Shown here: positions 1 through 8,037 of the stretch, piece after piece
Position numbering within the stretch: position 1 is the first letter of the stretch
Layout: each line of letters starts with the position of its first letter
NCBI GenBank assembly: GCA_023416335.1
Contig: JAEZHY010000016.1
Span: 1-33,806, forward strand
Reading direction: 5' to 3'
DNA: 33,806 nucleotides
Source: Pseudomonadota bacterium
GTDB taxonomy: Bacteria > Desulfobacterota > Syntrophobacteria > Syntrophobacterales > Syntrophobacteraceae
Position numbers and translations under genes: made by a program
Notes under the pieces: generated by a model
What the model was told of the DNA's origin: nothing
Seen by the model: only the letters and a program-made list of their open reading frames with translations
The model's database searches: none

Positions 1-52
1 GATATTGCACCCGTATCCAAATGTGCGATTTTACGCCATTCACTCGAGGTAG

Positions 53-125
53 GAGCCGTATGAGGTAACTCCTCACGTACGGATCTGTGCGGGGGGTGCC
101 GGGTAACCGGCATTCCTACCGTGAC
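53..125 (+). mobile_element. Group II intron 3' end (domains V and VI)
   Basis: Positions 53-85 match the catalytic domain V consensus: GAGCCGTA pairs with TACGGATC, an upper TGAGG/CCTCA stem follows, and a two-base CG bulge separates them. Positions about 91-118 form a domain VI hairpin (GTGCCGG/CCGGCAT) with a candidate branch-point A at 118, seven bases before a 3' end of the AY type at 125. The domain V loop is one base shorter than usual (33 rather than 34 nt) and one basal pair is G-A, so this copy may be decayed. The reverse transcriptase ORF, if it exists, would lie left of the window. Domain identity is pattern recognition from known introns; the exact end is inferred. Confidence 0.8.
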
Positions 126-144
126 ACCGATCTGTTTGCGGGAC

Positions 145-169
145 CAAAGCCCGGCGTCGTCATTCCGGC
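145..169 (+). repeat. Partial copy of dispersed GTCATTCCGGC repeat
   Basis: These 25 bases differ from 22789-22813 at one position (CCCGGCGTC here, CCCGGAGTC there). The second copy opens a longer inverted-repeat element; here only the left arm remains, 20 bases after the intron end. It suggests the intron lies beside, or was inserted next to, an interspersed hairpin repeat. Confidence 0.7.
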
Positions 170-316
170 CCTTCTCTTCGATCAGGACAAGCTCACGCCG
201 GAAACCACGCTACCATAATGGTGTACGGTGAGCGGCCGCCCCGGCAGGCCGGATAGTATCCGGGTACGTGCTGTGCCGCTCAGGGCAATTCTATCGCAGC
301 CTTGTAAGGGTTGGTT

Positions 317-335
317 GGCACGGCACCATCGTGCC
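317..335 (+). repeat. Hairpin repeat, diverged copy of the AGGCTTTATC-loop family
   Basis: GGCAC (317-321) and GTGCC (331-335) enclose the loop GGCACCATC, which keeps the GGC...ATC pattern of the loops at 29782-29791 and 23819-23828. The flank after it (CCGGGACAAAGG) also resembles the flank of the 23809 copy (CCGGAGGACAAGAGG). It is assigned by resemblance only. Confidence 0.4.
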
Positions 336-368
336 TCCGGGACAAAGGACATCTGCCCTCGGATCAGG

Positions 369-392
369 GATGGGTGACAACCCATCGTTTTT
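369..392 (+). terminator. Rho-independent terminator-like hairpin
   Basis: GATGGGT (369-375), loop GACA, ACCCATC (380-386), then GTTTTT. The stem is a perfect 7 bp followed by a short T run. No gene lies immediately upstream on this strand, so it may instead be part of the decayed intron structure or another interspersed hairpin. Confidence 0.4.
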
Positions 393-448
393 CGGAACGC
401 CCGGGAATGATTGGCCGGAGAGGCATAAGTCGGTGCTTGGAAACACGG

Positions 449-525
449 GAAAGTTGTGATACGGAAAAAGGAGTCGTATTCGATTGTCCCTGAGCTTTCC
501 TGCGACTGAGAGGGGAACGAGCCTC
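449..525 (+). mobile_element. Group II intron domain-I-like fragment
   Basis: The string GAAAGTTG at 449-456, GATACGG at 458-464 and CGACTGAG at 503-510 follow the order and approximate spacing of conserved domain I segments in bacterial group II introns such as Ll.LtrB (GAAAGCTGATACGG ... CGACTGAGT). It lies 3' of the domain V/VI piece, so it cannot belong to that intron copy in normal order. It is either a fragment of a second intron or the result of rearrangement. No ORF here looks protein-coding. The remaining bases in 126-722 hold nothing else I recognise beyond the entries listed. Confidence 0.45.
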
Positions 526-599
526 AAAAATCGATGGGTTCCCGCTCCGCTCCCACCCATCCTACGGCCCTTTCCGGTTTATGTCCGTCCTCGATAGGG

Positions 600-645
600 G
601 TGTGGCGCAACCGGCTCTTAAGTCGCCTACACTGCTGCCGTTCCC
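600..645 (+). mobile_element. Group II intron 5'-end-like sequence
   Basis: The sequence starts GTGTG (GUGYG consensus), continues with CAACCGGC and reaches CTTAAGTCGCC about 17 bases later, matching the first 30 nt of many bacterial group II introns (GTGCG...CCGG...TTAAGT). It is followed within about 80 bases by the 3' end of the exporter gene on the other strand, so any intron here is severely truncated. Confidence 0.45.
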
Positions 646-722
646 CTTCAGGAGGCTTTCCATTCAGGAACGAAGTCTAATACCTCAGTTGGGGCCAAAA
701 GAACCCGCGAGCCAATATTCTA

Positions 723-3434
723 TTATTCTTCCGGGGCCTTCGGCGGCGCAAAATGGGCCATGATTGCGGGAAGTATTATGATGGCGCTCAGCAGCACGCA
801 CAGGCTTCCGGCCCAGGATACGAAACCGAGGCTGAATATTCCTCTGTGATGCGAGATCATCAGGGCCCCGAATCCAACGGTTGTCGTCAGGGCTGCCAAA
901 ATGACCCCCTTGCCCGTGCTGAACGGCAGATGCCCCGGGGACATTCTGCCTTCCTTCCACCGGCTGATGATGATGACCGCGTACTCGACTCCGGCCCCCA
1001 CAACGAGCGGCATGAATATGCTGTTTGCGAGATTGAACTGGAGATCCGCAACGCCCATGATCCCAATCGTCCACAGGCTGCCCAGTATGAGAGGTATCAG
1101 TGCAAGAAGGGAAAGACGCACGTTTCTAAGACTTACCAGCAATAAGATGAAGACTGCAATTACGGCATAGGCGGAAGCCCTGATGCAGGCGTCTTTGAAA
1201 GCCGATGCGAATACGTGGAGGGACACCGGGTCCCCGATTACCTGCGGATCGACAGTCTGGATTTCTTTGACGAAATTTGTCAGGGCATATTCCTCCCAGA
1301 CCGATTCCCTCGGGAAAATTCTCAGCAGGTATGTTCCCTGTTGGTAAAACCAGCCCTGCAGGGTTTCCGGCAAATCCTGAACCCGCATTTCCGGCGCGCT
1401 CGTTCCCTTTCTCAGGGAATCCCATTTATCGTTCACATCCTGAAGAAAGTTCTTCCGGTAGGTGAAAAGCCTGTCCATGGCGTCGGGGGAGCTCCGGAGA
1501 GTCTCCGTTATATCCTGTGCAAGGGCCCGCACGCGTACCATCTGTTCAGTGAGGGGTTTTTCCGCTCCCCATCGGGCGGCTTCCTCGTCCTGGAGCTTGA
1601 ACCGAATTCGTTCGAGAATACTGACGAATTCTTCGGTATCCGAAGCTTTCTTTTCCAGTTTCACCGGGCGAAGTTCCGGGATATTGGGTTGAAGCGAACG
1701 GAGAAGAGGGATCTTCTCGCCCTGATTCTCGGGAAGGAGGGAAAAAACGCTCTCCACTTCCAGAACGGACGGCAGCGCTTCGAATTTTTTGGCCTTCGCC
1801 ATCAACTCTTCGGGCGTTGTCGCAAAAGAATTGGCGAAGATGGTTGAGCGCTGCGAGTTGGTGATCAATGTCTTTCCCCAGACGACGGATTCAGCGTTTG
1901 CGGTCTGGAGCCTGAGAGGATTGAGATCGAAATAGACCTGGCTTGCAGTCAGGGCGCAAAAGAAAGTCATTACGGCGGCCGAGGTCAGAACCAGTCGAGC
2001 ATGCCTCGGAGTAAACCGGATCATGTCTCTTTCCACTGATACTGCATTGGGAGATTTGGCTTTTCTTGCCTTCCCACCCACCAGGACCGTCAACGCGGGA
2101 AGCACGGTGAAGTCTGCAAACAGGTTGATCAAAATGCCGCTGCCGGTTATGACGCCCAGCTCCATCAACCCCCTGAACCCGGTCAGCACGAACGGCAAAA
2201 AGGAAACGGCCGTCCCAAGTCCGGCCAGGACGATTCCCGGCCCGGAGCGTTCGTTCACCGTCTTTATTATCGATGCCATCGAGCCTCCGCGGCGTTCTTC
2301 CTCTTCAAGCCTGGAGAACCAGTGAATGGCGAAATCAACTCCCAGGCCGCACAGAAGCGGAGCAAAAACGACGGAGATCATGTTCAGATGGCCGACAACA
2401 AGCGTTGCGAAACCGAACGACCATGAAAGACCGACCGACATGGAGATCGTCTGGAGCAATGGACGCCTGAAACTTCGCCTGAAAGCGACCAGGAGGGTGA
2501 ATATTCCCAGAATGGAAAGCCAGGTGGCTACGGACATATCGTCGAGGACGGCGCTCATCTCGTCGTTGTTAAGCGCTTCCTGGCCGGTTACTCCTGTCTT
2601 GACGTCCGGAAAAGTGCCCCGGAGCTGCTTCAGGTAGGTCCTCAACTGGTCCAGTGAGTCTTTTGTAATTACGACTTCGCCCTGAGTTCTCTGCGGCACG
2701 ACGAAGGCGATGAGGTAGCGCTTGTTTGCCTGCCAGAAATAGCCTTCGAGATCGGGGTCCCAGGAAGAGCTTCCTTTCAGCAGGGATGTCCAGGGAGATT
2801 TGAATCCTGCCTGCCCGTGGAGCGAACTCGAAATGCCGTCCAGCGTGTCGATCAGAAAGCTGAGATCGAAGGGATCGGACTTGGCCTCACCCGGGCCTTC
2901 GTCCAGAAAACCGGTAAAAATCTCCCCGATCATGCGGGAAGCCATTTCCTGGTTCAAGAGCTTGAGGAAATTCAGAAGTTCCGGATCTTTGGCAAATCCC
3001 TGGATGAGATTTGAATGGGAATCGAGTTTATCCCGGAGTTCGACAATTTCCTGCTTGCTCAAGTAAAGAAGCTGCCAATGCTTGAAAGGCTCGGGGTCCA
3101 CCCGGTAGAACATATTCTGGAAATGGGCGGTGTCTTTTGTAACAAGGGCGGAGAGTTCCTTGGCAAATGCGACGGCACGCAATGGATTGGGAGCCTCGAT
3201 AACCACATCGAACCTTCTCCTCGTTTCGGAGTCGAAAGGGTCGAGCTTGTCGCTCAGAGCGATCAAAGGATGATCCGACCGAATCAGCGAGAGCTGGTCG
3301 GTAATCATTTCCAGCTTTGTCACGGTAAACGCGACGGCACCAATGGCAAGCAAGAAAGCAATTCCCAGTACGAGGCGCGGCGAGGAAGTAACCACGCCGG
3401 TCCATAGCTGCAGTATCCGTCTCAGTAATTTCAT
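723..3434 (-). CDS. MMPL/RND-family exporter, HpnN-like
   Basis: This 903-residue inner-membrane protein has the duplicated RND layout. A first transmembrane helix (about 20-42) is followed by a large periplasmic loop, a membrane cluster (about 305-455 and 470-495), a second periplasmic loop, and a final cluster (about 735-895). The segment TGQEALNNDEM before the first cluster, and the glycine-rich GLGVDFAIHW and GAGVEYAVII in matching helices, are typical of the MMPL and HpnN group, where HpnN moves hopanoids to the outer membrane. Length is near the HpnN norm (about 850-900). No hopanoid genes are visible nearby, so the substrate is open; lipid export is the family-based guess. The ATG at 3434 is preceded by GGGAG about 10 bases upstream. 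The gene stands alone on this strand. Confidence 0.85.
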   Translation of the reverse strand: MKLLRRILQLWTGVVTSSPRLVLGIAFLLAIGAVAFTVTKLEMITDQLSLIRSDHPLIALSDKLDPFDSETRRRFDVVIEAPNPLRAVAFAKELSALVTKDTAHFQNMFYRVDPEPFKHWQLLYLSKQEIVELRDKLDSHSNLIQGFAKDPELLNFLKLLNQEMASRMIGEIFTGFLDEGPGEAKSDPFDLSFLIDTLDGISSSLHGQAGFKSPWTSLLKGSSSWDPDLEGYFWQANKRYLIAFVVPQRTQGEVVITKDSLDQLRTYLKQLRGTFPDVKTGVTGQEALNNDEMSAVLDDMSVATWLSILGIFTLLVAFRRSFRRPLLQTISMSVGLSWSFGFATLVVGHLNMISVVFAPLLCGLGVDFAIHWFSRLEEEERRGGSMASIIKTVNERSGPGIVLAGLGTAVSFLPFVLTGFRGLMELGVITGSGILINLFADFTVLPALTVLVGGKARKAKSPNAVSVERDMIRFTPRHARLVLTSAAVMTFFCALTASQVYFDLNPLRLQTANAESVVWGKTLITNSQRSTIFANSFATTPEELMAKAKKFEALPSVLEVESVFSLLPENQGEKIPLLRSLQPNIPELRPVKLEKKASDTEEFVSILERIRFKLQDEEAARWGAEKPLTEQMVRVRALAQDITETLRSSPDAMDRLFTYRKNFLQDVNDKWDSLRKGTSAPEMRVQDLPETLQGWFYQQGTYLLRIFPRESVWEEYALTNFVKEIQTVDPQVIGDPVSLHVFASAFKDACIRASAYAVIAVFILLLVSLRNVRLSLLALIPLILGSLWTIGIMGVADLQFNLANSIFMPLVVGAGVEYAVIIISRWKEGRMSPGHLPFSTGKGVILAALTTTVGFGALMISHHRGIFSLGFVSWAGSLCVLLSAIIILPAIMAHFAPPKAPEE

Positions 3435-3977
3435 CGATCAACAACTCCCGCCTTTGCCGGTCGCATATCGCGTATTGGATCGTGCTCCGGTAAAGGAATA
3501 GTTCTCTAATAATAATCACATGCAAGGTTCCGGACTAACAAATTTTTGTGCCGGAAAGGGAGTGTAATGACGCCCTTCTCACTCTTGGTGTGGCGTCAGA
3601 GTAACCCGGCAGTTGTTTCTTATTCCATTTTCCTTATTCGGGCAAAATCAAAATGCAAAACGATCGCAATTATGGGCAAAAATACTGTCTGCTCGGCCGG
3701 GAAGATTTTTGTCCCCAGGGCAATCCCGGCTCAATTTGATGAAGAGCATTTTAGTGCCTCAGCACTTATTCCGGGAAAGGCTTGCCCCACTTCGACTTTT
3801 CAATCAAAATAGCCGGAAAAGGAGAATTTCGGCGACCGCGATTTTTCTTTGGCATATCACCTCCGGAACCTGCTATATCAAGCCGTGGATTGCCTTATTT
3901 GAGCCCCGAGACTTCCCGGGTGGGAGGCCTCGGAAAGGCCGAGCTGTTTTCTATTATACAGGCCGAGAGGTGCCAAG
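3435..3977. other. 543-bp intergenic region between divergent genes
   Basis: The region separates the exporter (-) from the lipoprotein gene (+) and must hold both promoters, though none is clear. TGACGCC (3568-3574) and GGCGTCA (3592-3598) form a perfect 7-bp inverted repeat that could be an operator or hairpin. CTCGG/CCGAG around 3931-3945 is a second small hairpin, followed by GTTTTCTATTAT. Reading frames crossing this interval have no family signal and poor starts. Confidence 0.5.
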
Positions 3978-4730
3978 TTGGAAAAGATCGGGTACCGGCA
4001 CAAAGCCGCTCTCTATATCAGCTTATTCTCATTCGCCCTTATGCCCGCATGTGCGAGGAAAGAGGTATACATTCCTCCGGAATACAGGTCCTCTTCGCCT
4101 CAAACCGGGTATTCCACGCATCAGCCGCCGTCCGGCTACCAGGCACAGCAGGGGCCGGAAGGACCCGGAGTAGTAAGAACGCCCGACTTCAAAAAACAGG
4201 ACATTCCTGCATCACCCGGTCCTCCGCCGCCGATCGTGCGCCAACCCGCGCCGATTCCTGAACATCCTCCGGTAAAGCCGGCTCCAAAAGGACCTGCAGT
4301 CGCCAAGCCTCAACCGGCTCCGAAACCGCAGCCGGTCCCGGAGAACAAGAAAGAAACTGCCAAATCCCCGCAGCATCAGGCATCGATGCAGTTGGTCAGC
4401 CAGGCCAAAGGCCCCCTGGAGAGGGGAAAGCCCGATACGGCGATACCAATGCTGGAAAAGGCGATCCAGATAGACTCGCAAAATCCTGAAGCTTTCCTGC
4501 TGCTTGCGCGTGCATGGAAACAGAAGCAGGCGAGGCAGAAATCGCTCGAGTTTGCGCGGAAAGCCGAGTTGCTTTATCACGGCAAACCCTCGAAGCTGAA
4601 AGAAGTGTATCAGCTGGAGTCGGATTTGTACCGGGAAATGGGCGACAGCGCGAAGGCAGCAAAATATAAGAAGAAAGCTTCCTCTGTGGGCGAGAAGCCC
4701 GCAAAGGCAAAAGCCGGTCCAGCGCAGTGA
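3978..4730 (+). CDS. Proline-rich TPR lipoprotein
   Basis: The predicted protein has 250 residues. Residues 1-24 form a signal peptide with a positively charged start and a hydrophobic core, ending in a lipobox-like LMPAC with Cys25, so the product is probably a lipid-anchored periplasmic or outer-membrane protein. Residues about 30-130 are a Pro/Lys/Ala-rich linker of the kind that spans the cell wall. Residues about 135-235 contain at least two tetratricopeptide-type helical repeats (AIPMLEKAIQIDSQNPEAF and a diverged second), suggesting a scaffold or protein-binding role. The start is TTG at 3978, chosen for GAGAGG eight bases upstream and the complete signal peptide. The permease gene follows after 23 bases, so they probably share a transcript. 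The specific partner is unknown. Confidence 0.75.
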   Translation: MEKIGYRHKAALYISLFSFALMPACARKEVYIPPEYRSSSPQTGYSTHQPPSGYQAQQGPEGPGVVRTPDFKKQDIPASPGPPPPIVRQPAPIPEHPPVKPAPKGPAVAKPQPAPKPQPVPENKKETAKSPQHQASMQLVSQAKGPLERGKPDTAIPMLEKAIQIDSQNPEAFLLLARAWKQKQARQKSLEFARKAELLYHGKPSKLKEVYQLESDLYREMGDSAKAAKYKKKASSVGEKPAKAKAGPAQ

Positions 4731-4753
4731 GTATTCTTCGGAGCTGACCACTG

Positions 4754-5899
4754 ATGATCGATCTCGAGGGGACCACGCAAGGAGGGCCGAAACGGCCAAG
4801 AGGCTACAGGACTTTTCTGCTTCTCGTCCTGTTTGCTTCCTTCTACCTTGCGTACCTGATACTTTTCCCTTTTGCGGATACTCTTATTCTGGCGATTGTC
4901 CTTGCGACTTTCTTCCATTCCCTCCAAGTTTATCTCGTCCGAAAGATGCGCGGGAAGAAGAACCTGGCTGCGCTCATAATCGTCCTGATAATTACATTCC
5001 TGATAGCCATCCCGGTATTCTTTTTCACCTCGACCCTGGTGGCCCAGGGGCTGGATACCGTCGACAAAGTCAATAACTGGCTCAGGGCCGGCAATTTGCA
5101 GAACCTGGTCCAGGACCCCCGGGTCAACGAGTTCGTATCCCGGCTTCAGGAGCGGTTTCCTTTCCTCGAGCTGAACAAAACCGAAATCTCGAACGATCTG
5201 CTCTACCTCAGCAGGAACCTCGGCCAGTTCCTCCTGGGAAAGGTCGCGACGATCCTCAGCAATGTGGCGAGCCTGATCGCCCAATTCTTCGTCATGATCT
5301 TTATTTGCTTCTACCTGGTTCGTGACGGCAGTGAAATGGTGGAGAACGTCAGGTATTTTTCCCCGCTGCGGGCCGACCAGGAAGACCGAATAATAAGCGG
5401 GATCAGGGTAGTGGCGAAGTCCGTGCTCTTGGGGACTTTCCTGACTGCAGTCTGCCAGGGGATAGTCGGCGGAGCCGCGCTGGCGATTCTCGGGTTCCCC
5501 GGACTTTTCTGGGGTACCATGACGGCACTGTCGTCTCTTATACCTCTTATAGGAACCTATCTGGTCTGGGTGCCGATCGCGCTTTATCTTTTCCTCCTGG
5601 GGCACTTGAAGTCCGCTATATTTTTGGCCGTCTGGTCTATAGTGCTCACGGGGTCAATCGACAACTTCGTTCGTCCCTTTCTCATGAAGGGGAAGTCCAA
5701 AATGTCGCCTTTCTATATTTTCCTGGCAATTCTTGGCGGCGTTCAATATTTCGGCCTCAAAGGAATTCTTTATGGCCCGCTCATCCTGAGCTTCGCCATG
5801 ATTATGCTCTATATTTACGGTGTCGAGTACAAAGACGAACTGGCGGAATACAAACGAGTGGATCGAACCGAGAGCACGGAAGGAGACCTGCCCGGCTGA
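4754..5899 (+). CDS. AI-2E family (PerM/YdiK-type) membrane permease
   Basis: This 381-residue polytopic membrane protein has the AI-2E/UPF0118 layout. An N-terminal pair of helices (about 19-58) and a third helix (about 68-92) lead to a soluble coiled segment (about 95-155), followed by a helix near 170-190. A C-terminal bundle carries the family motif around GLFWGTMTALSSLIPLIGTYLVW and a SIDNFVRPFLMKGK segment. Members are proposed exporters of autoinducer-2 or act as Na+/H+ antiporters; the substrate cannot be assigned here. ATG at 4754 has GGAG ten bases upstream and lies 23 bases after the TPR lipoprotein. The tail is short and acidic (EYKRVDRTESTEGDLPG). Confidence 0.85.
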   Translation: MIDLEGTTQGGPKRPRGYRTFLLLVLFASFYLAYLILFPFADTLILAIVLATFFHSLQVYLVRKMRGKKNLAALIIVLIITFLIAIPVFFFTSTLVAQGLDTVDKVNNWLRAGNLQNLVQDPRVNEFVSRLQERFPFLELNKTEISNDLLYLSRNLGQFLLGKVATILSNVASLIAQFFVMIFICFYLVRDGSEMVENVRYFSPLRADQEDRIISGIRVVAKSVLLGTFLTAVCQGIVGGAALAILGFPGLFWGTMTALSSLIPLIGTYLVWVPIALYLFLLGHLKSAIFLAVWSIVLTGSIDNFVRPFLMKGKSKMSPFYIFLAILGGVQYFGLKGILYGPLILSFAMIMLYIYGVEYKDELAEYKRVDRTESTEGDLPG

Positions 5900-6040
5900 G
5901 AAAGAGAATACTTTTCGCGGCAATTGGTGAAACTGACGAATTTGAAAGTGTAACAGGCAAGTGCAGTACCACGGAAAAAGGGTAAGTGAACGCGATCCGG
6001 CCGTAGCCGATCCGGGACGGACGGGTGTCGCAACTGACAA

Positions 6041-6057
6041 CCTCCCACAAGGTGAGG
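6041..6057 (+). promoter_or_regulatory. Possible Shine-Dalgarno-sequestering hairpin
   Basis: CCT..CAC (6041-6048) can pair with GTGAGG (6052-6057) around an AAG loop with a two-base bulge, occluding the AGGTGAGG ribosome site of the oxidoreductase. The structure is small and could be chance; it may also be the end of a longer leader, since 5900-6040 contains another GC-rich hairpin (CCGG...CCGG near 5998-6015). Confidence 0.3.
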
Positions 6058-6063
6058 AATGAA

Positions 6064-7806
6064 ATGGAAAAGATACTCAGGATAGACATGGGGGCCGAAG
6101 GAGGCCCGAAAGCCGCAACCGTGCCGGTTGGCGACTATGCGGGCATGGGTGGAAGAAATCTGACCTCCTGCATTGTGGCAAAGGAAGTGCCGCCTCTCTG
6201 TCACCCTCTTGGAGCGGACAACAAGCTTGTAATCGCGCCCGGTCTGTTGAGCGGATCGGCTGCCGCGATGTCCGGCAGAATTTCGATAGGGACGAAAAGC
6301 CCGTTGACGGGCGGCATCAAGGAAGCAAATTCCGGCGGACAGGCCGCTCAGGTCCTCGCCAGATTGGGTTATGCCGCGGTTGTCCTGGAAGGCAAGCCCG
6401 GGTCGGACGATCTCTACAAAATACTCATCAACAAAGACGGGGTGAAAATCTCCGTGGACAACTCCCTGAAGATGCTTCCCAACTACGACCTCGTGGAAAA
6501 GATCAAAGGGGAGTTCGGCGACAAGGTGGCCTGTATCTCTATCGGACCGGCCGGAGAAATGAAGATGACGGCTGCTTCGATTGCCTGTACGGATATGGAG
6601 ATGCGTCCTTCGCGGCATGCAGGTCGCGGTGGTGTCGGTGCGGTGATGGGGTCCAAGGGAGTAAAAGTGATCGTCCTCGACGACTCCGGCCTCAAAATGC
6701 GCCAGCCGAAGGACCCCGAAAAATTCAAGGAAGCGAACAAGAAATTTGTCGCCGGTCTGCAGAAACATCCCGTAACCGGCCAGGGGCTCCCTGCTTACGG
6801 TACGAACGTACTGACGAACATAATCAATGAAGCCGGGGGCTATCCCACCCTGAATTTCCGCACGGGGCGCTTCGACAAGGCTAACGACATCAGCGGAGAA
6901 GTTCAGGCTGAGACGGAAAACTCCCGCGGCGGGCCGGGTTCGGCGACACACGGCTGCCATCGCGGGTGTGTCATCCGCTGCTCCGGAACCTACTACGACA
7001 AAGACGGAAAATTCCTGTCCAAACAGCCGGAGTACGAGACCACCTGGGCGCATGGCGGACATTGCGGGATCAGCGATCTGGACGCGATCGCCACGATGGA
7101 CTTCCTTGACGACAACTACGGCCTCGACACGATAGAAATGGGCGTGACGATCGGTGTGGCGATGGACGGGGGAGTAATCCCATTCGGTGATGCTCAGGGT
7201 GCCATAAACCTCCTGCATGAAGTAGGGAAGGGAACTCCCCTGGGCCGCATCCTTGGAAGCGGGGCCGCCGTTACCGGGCAGGTCTTCGGCGTCGAGAGAG
7301 TCCCTGTTGTAAAGAAGCAGGCTTTCCCGGCCTACGACCCGAGGGCCATTCAGGGAATAGGCGTTACCTACGCGACCACGCCGATGGGCGCGGACCACAC
7401 GGCCGGCTATGCCATTGCCATCAATATCCTGAAGACCGGCGGATATGTCGATCCGCTCAAGCCCGAGGGGCAGATCGAAATATCCCGGAACCTCCAGATA
7501 GCGACCGCCGCCATCGACTCGACGGGCATGTGCCTTTTCATCGCATTTGCTCTGCTCGATCAGCCGGAAACTTTCCAGGCCCTGGTGGATATGATCAACG
7601 CTTTCTACGGTCTGAGCCTGACCGCGGACGACGTGACCGAACTCGGGAAGAAGGTTTTGAAACTCGAGCGGGAATTCAACAAAGCCGCGGGCTTCACGAA
7701 TGCGGACGACAGGCTGCCCGAGTTCCTGAAGAAGGAATCGCTCGCGCCGCACAACGTGACTTTCATGGTCAAAGACGAGGAACTGGATACGGTGTTTAAT
7801 TGGTAA
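6064..7806 (+). CDS. aor: Tungsten-type aldehyde:ferredoxin oxidoreductase
   Basis: The enzyme oxidises aldehydes to carboxylic acids with ferredoxin as electron acceptor (or the reverse when reduced ferredoxin is abundant), using a tungsten or molybdenum bis-pterin cofactor and one [4Fe-4S] cluster in the cytoplasm. The 580 residues span the whole family. The N-terminal AOR beta domain (about 1-200) includes GGRNL and SGRISIGTKSPLTGG, and the alpha-helical domains follow. Cluster ligands are C298, C302, C306 and C490, so the first three are spaced CX3CX3C rather than the CX2CX3C of Pyrococcus AOR. I place the start at ATG 6064 because AGGTGAGG sits six bases upstream and the family N-terminus begins there; an in-frame GTG at 6025 lacks a good site. 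No electron-transfer subunit or MoaD/ThiS partner is adjacent. A strong terminator follows. Confidence 0.93.
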   Translation: MEKILRIDMGAEGGPKAATVPVGDYAGMGGRNLTSCIVAKEVPPLCHPLGADNKLVIAPGLLSGSAAAMSGRISIGTKSPLTGGIKEANSGGQAAQVLARLGYAAVVLEGKPGSDDLYKILINKDGVKISVDNSLKMLPNYDLVEKIKGEFGDKVACISIGPAGEMKMTAASIACTDMEMRPSRHAGRGGVGAVMGSKGVKVIVLDDSGLKMRQPKDPEKFKEANKKFVAGLQKHPVTGQGLPAYGTNVLTNIINEAGGYPTLNFRTGRFDKANDISGEVQAETENSRGGPGSATHGCHRGCVIRCSGTYYDKDGKFLSKQPEYETTWAHGGHCGISDLDAIATMDFLDDNYGLDTIEMGVTIGVAMDGGVIPFGDAQGAINLLHEVGKGTPLGRILGSGAAVTGQVFGVERVPVVKKQAFPAYDPRAIQGIGVTYATTPMGADHTAGYAIAINILKTGGYVDPLKPEGQIEISRNLQIATAAIDSTGMCLFIAFALLDQPETFQALVDMINAFYGLSLTADDVTELGKKVLKLEREFNKAAGFTNADDRLPEFLKKESLAPHNVTFMVKDEELDTVFNW

Positions 7807-7809
7807 TTC

Positions 7810-7840
7810 AGTGAACTGTGAACTGTGAGCAGTGAACTGA
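7810..7840 (+). repeat. Short GTGAACT tandem repeat
   Basis: Three near-copies of GTGAACTGTG-type units (GTGAACT, GTGAACT, then GTGAGCA and GTGAACT) lie between the oxidoreductase stop and its terminator. The function is unknown; this may be simple slippage. Confidence 0.6.
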
Positions 7841-7849
7841 AATAAAAGG

Positions 7850-7890
7850 ATCCCCCATTCCCTTCAAAAGAGGGATGGGGGATTTTGATT
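7850..7890 (+). terminator. Rho-independent terminator after aor
   Basis: ATCCCCCATTCCCT (7850-7863) pairs with AGGGATGGGGGAT (7871-7883) around the loop TCAAAAG, with one unpaired T, and is followed by TTTGATTT. Very stable stem, 44 bases after the stop codon. Confidence 0.9.
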
Positions 7891-8037
7891 TGTCGCAAAT
7901 TGAGCTCTCCTTTTTTCTTCTTTTATGCCTGCTCCTTACCTTGTTTTGCTGCTCACTTGACTTGGATGCGAAAGCAATTAATTAAAAATGTGAACTACTT
8001 GGGTTAAGTAAGAGAATCATTCTGGAAGTCTGTCGAT

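Noticed and set aside
3546..4261. Open frames 3546-3812, 3613-4173 and 3782-4261
   Set aside because: No family resemblance and poor starts; they overlap each other and the start of the TPR lipoprotein gene, whose signal peptide and repeats are convincing.
5900..6063. Molybdenum/tungsten-cofactor riboswitch before aor
   Set aside because: A CCTCCC string and GC-rich hairpins are present, but I could not assemble the conserved Moco-element core; only a small hairpin on the ribosome site is reported.
5815..7752. 645-codon open frame on the minus strand opposite aor
   Set aside because: It is a GC-driven shadow of the oxidoreductase: no family signal, arginine/histidine-rich low-quality sequence, and the plus strand carries all AOR motifs.
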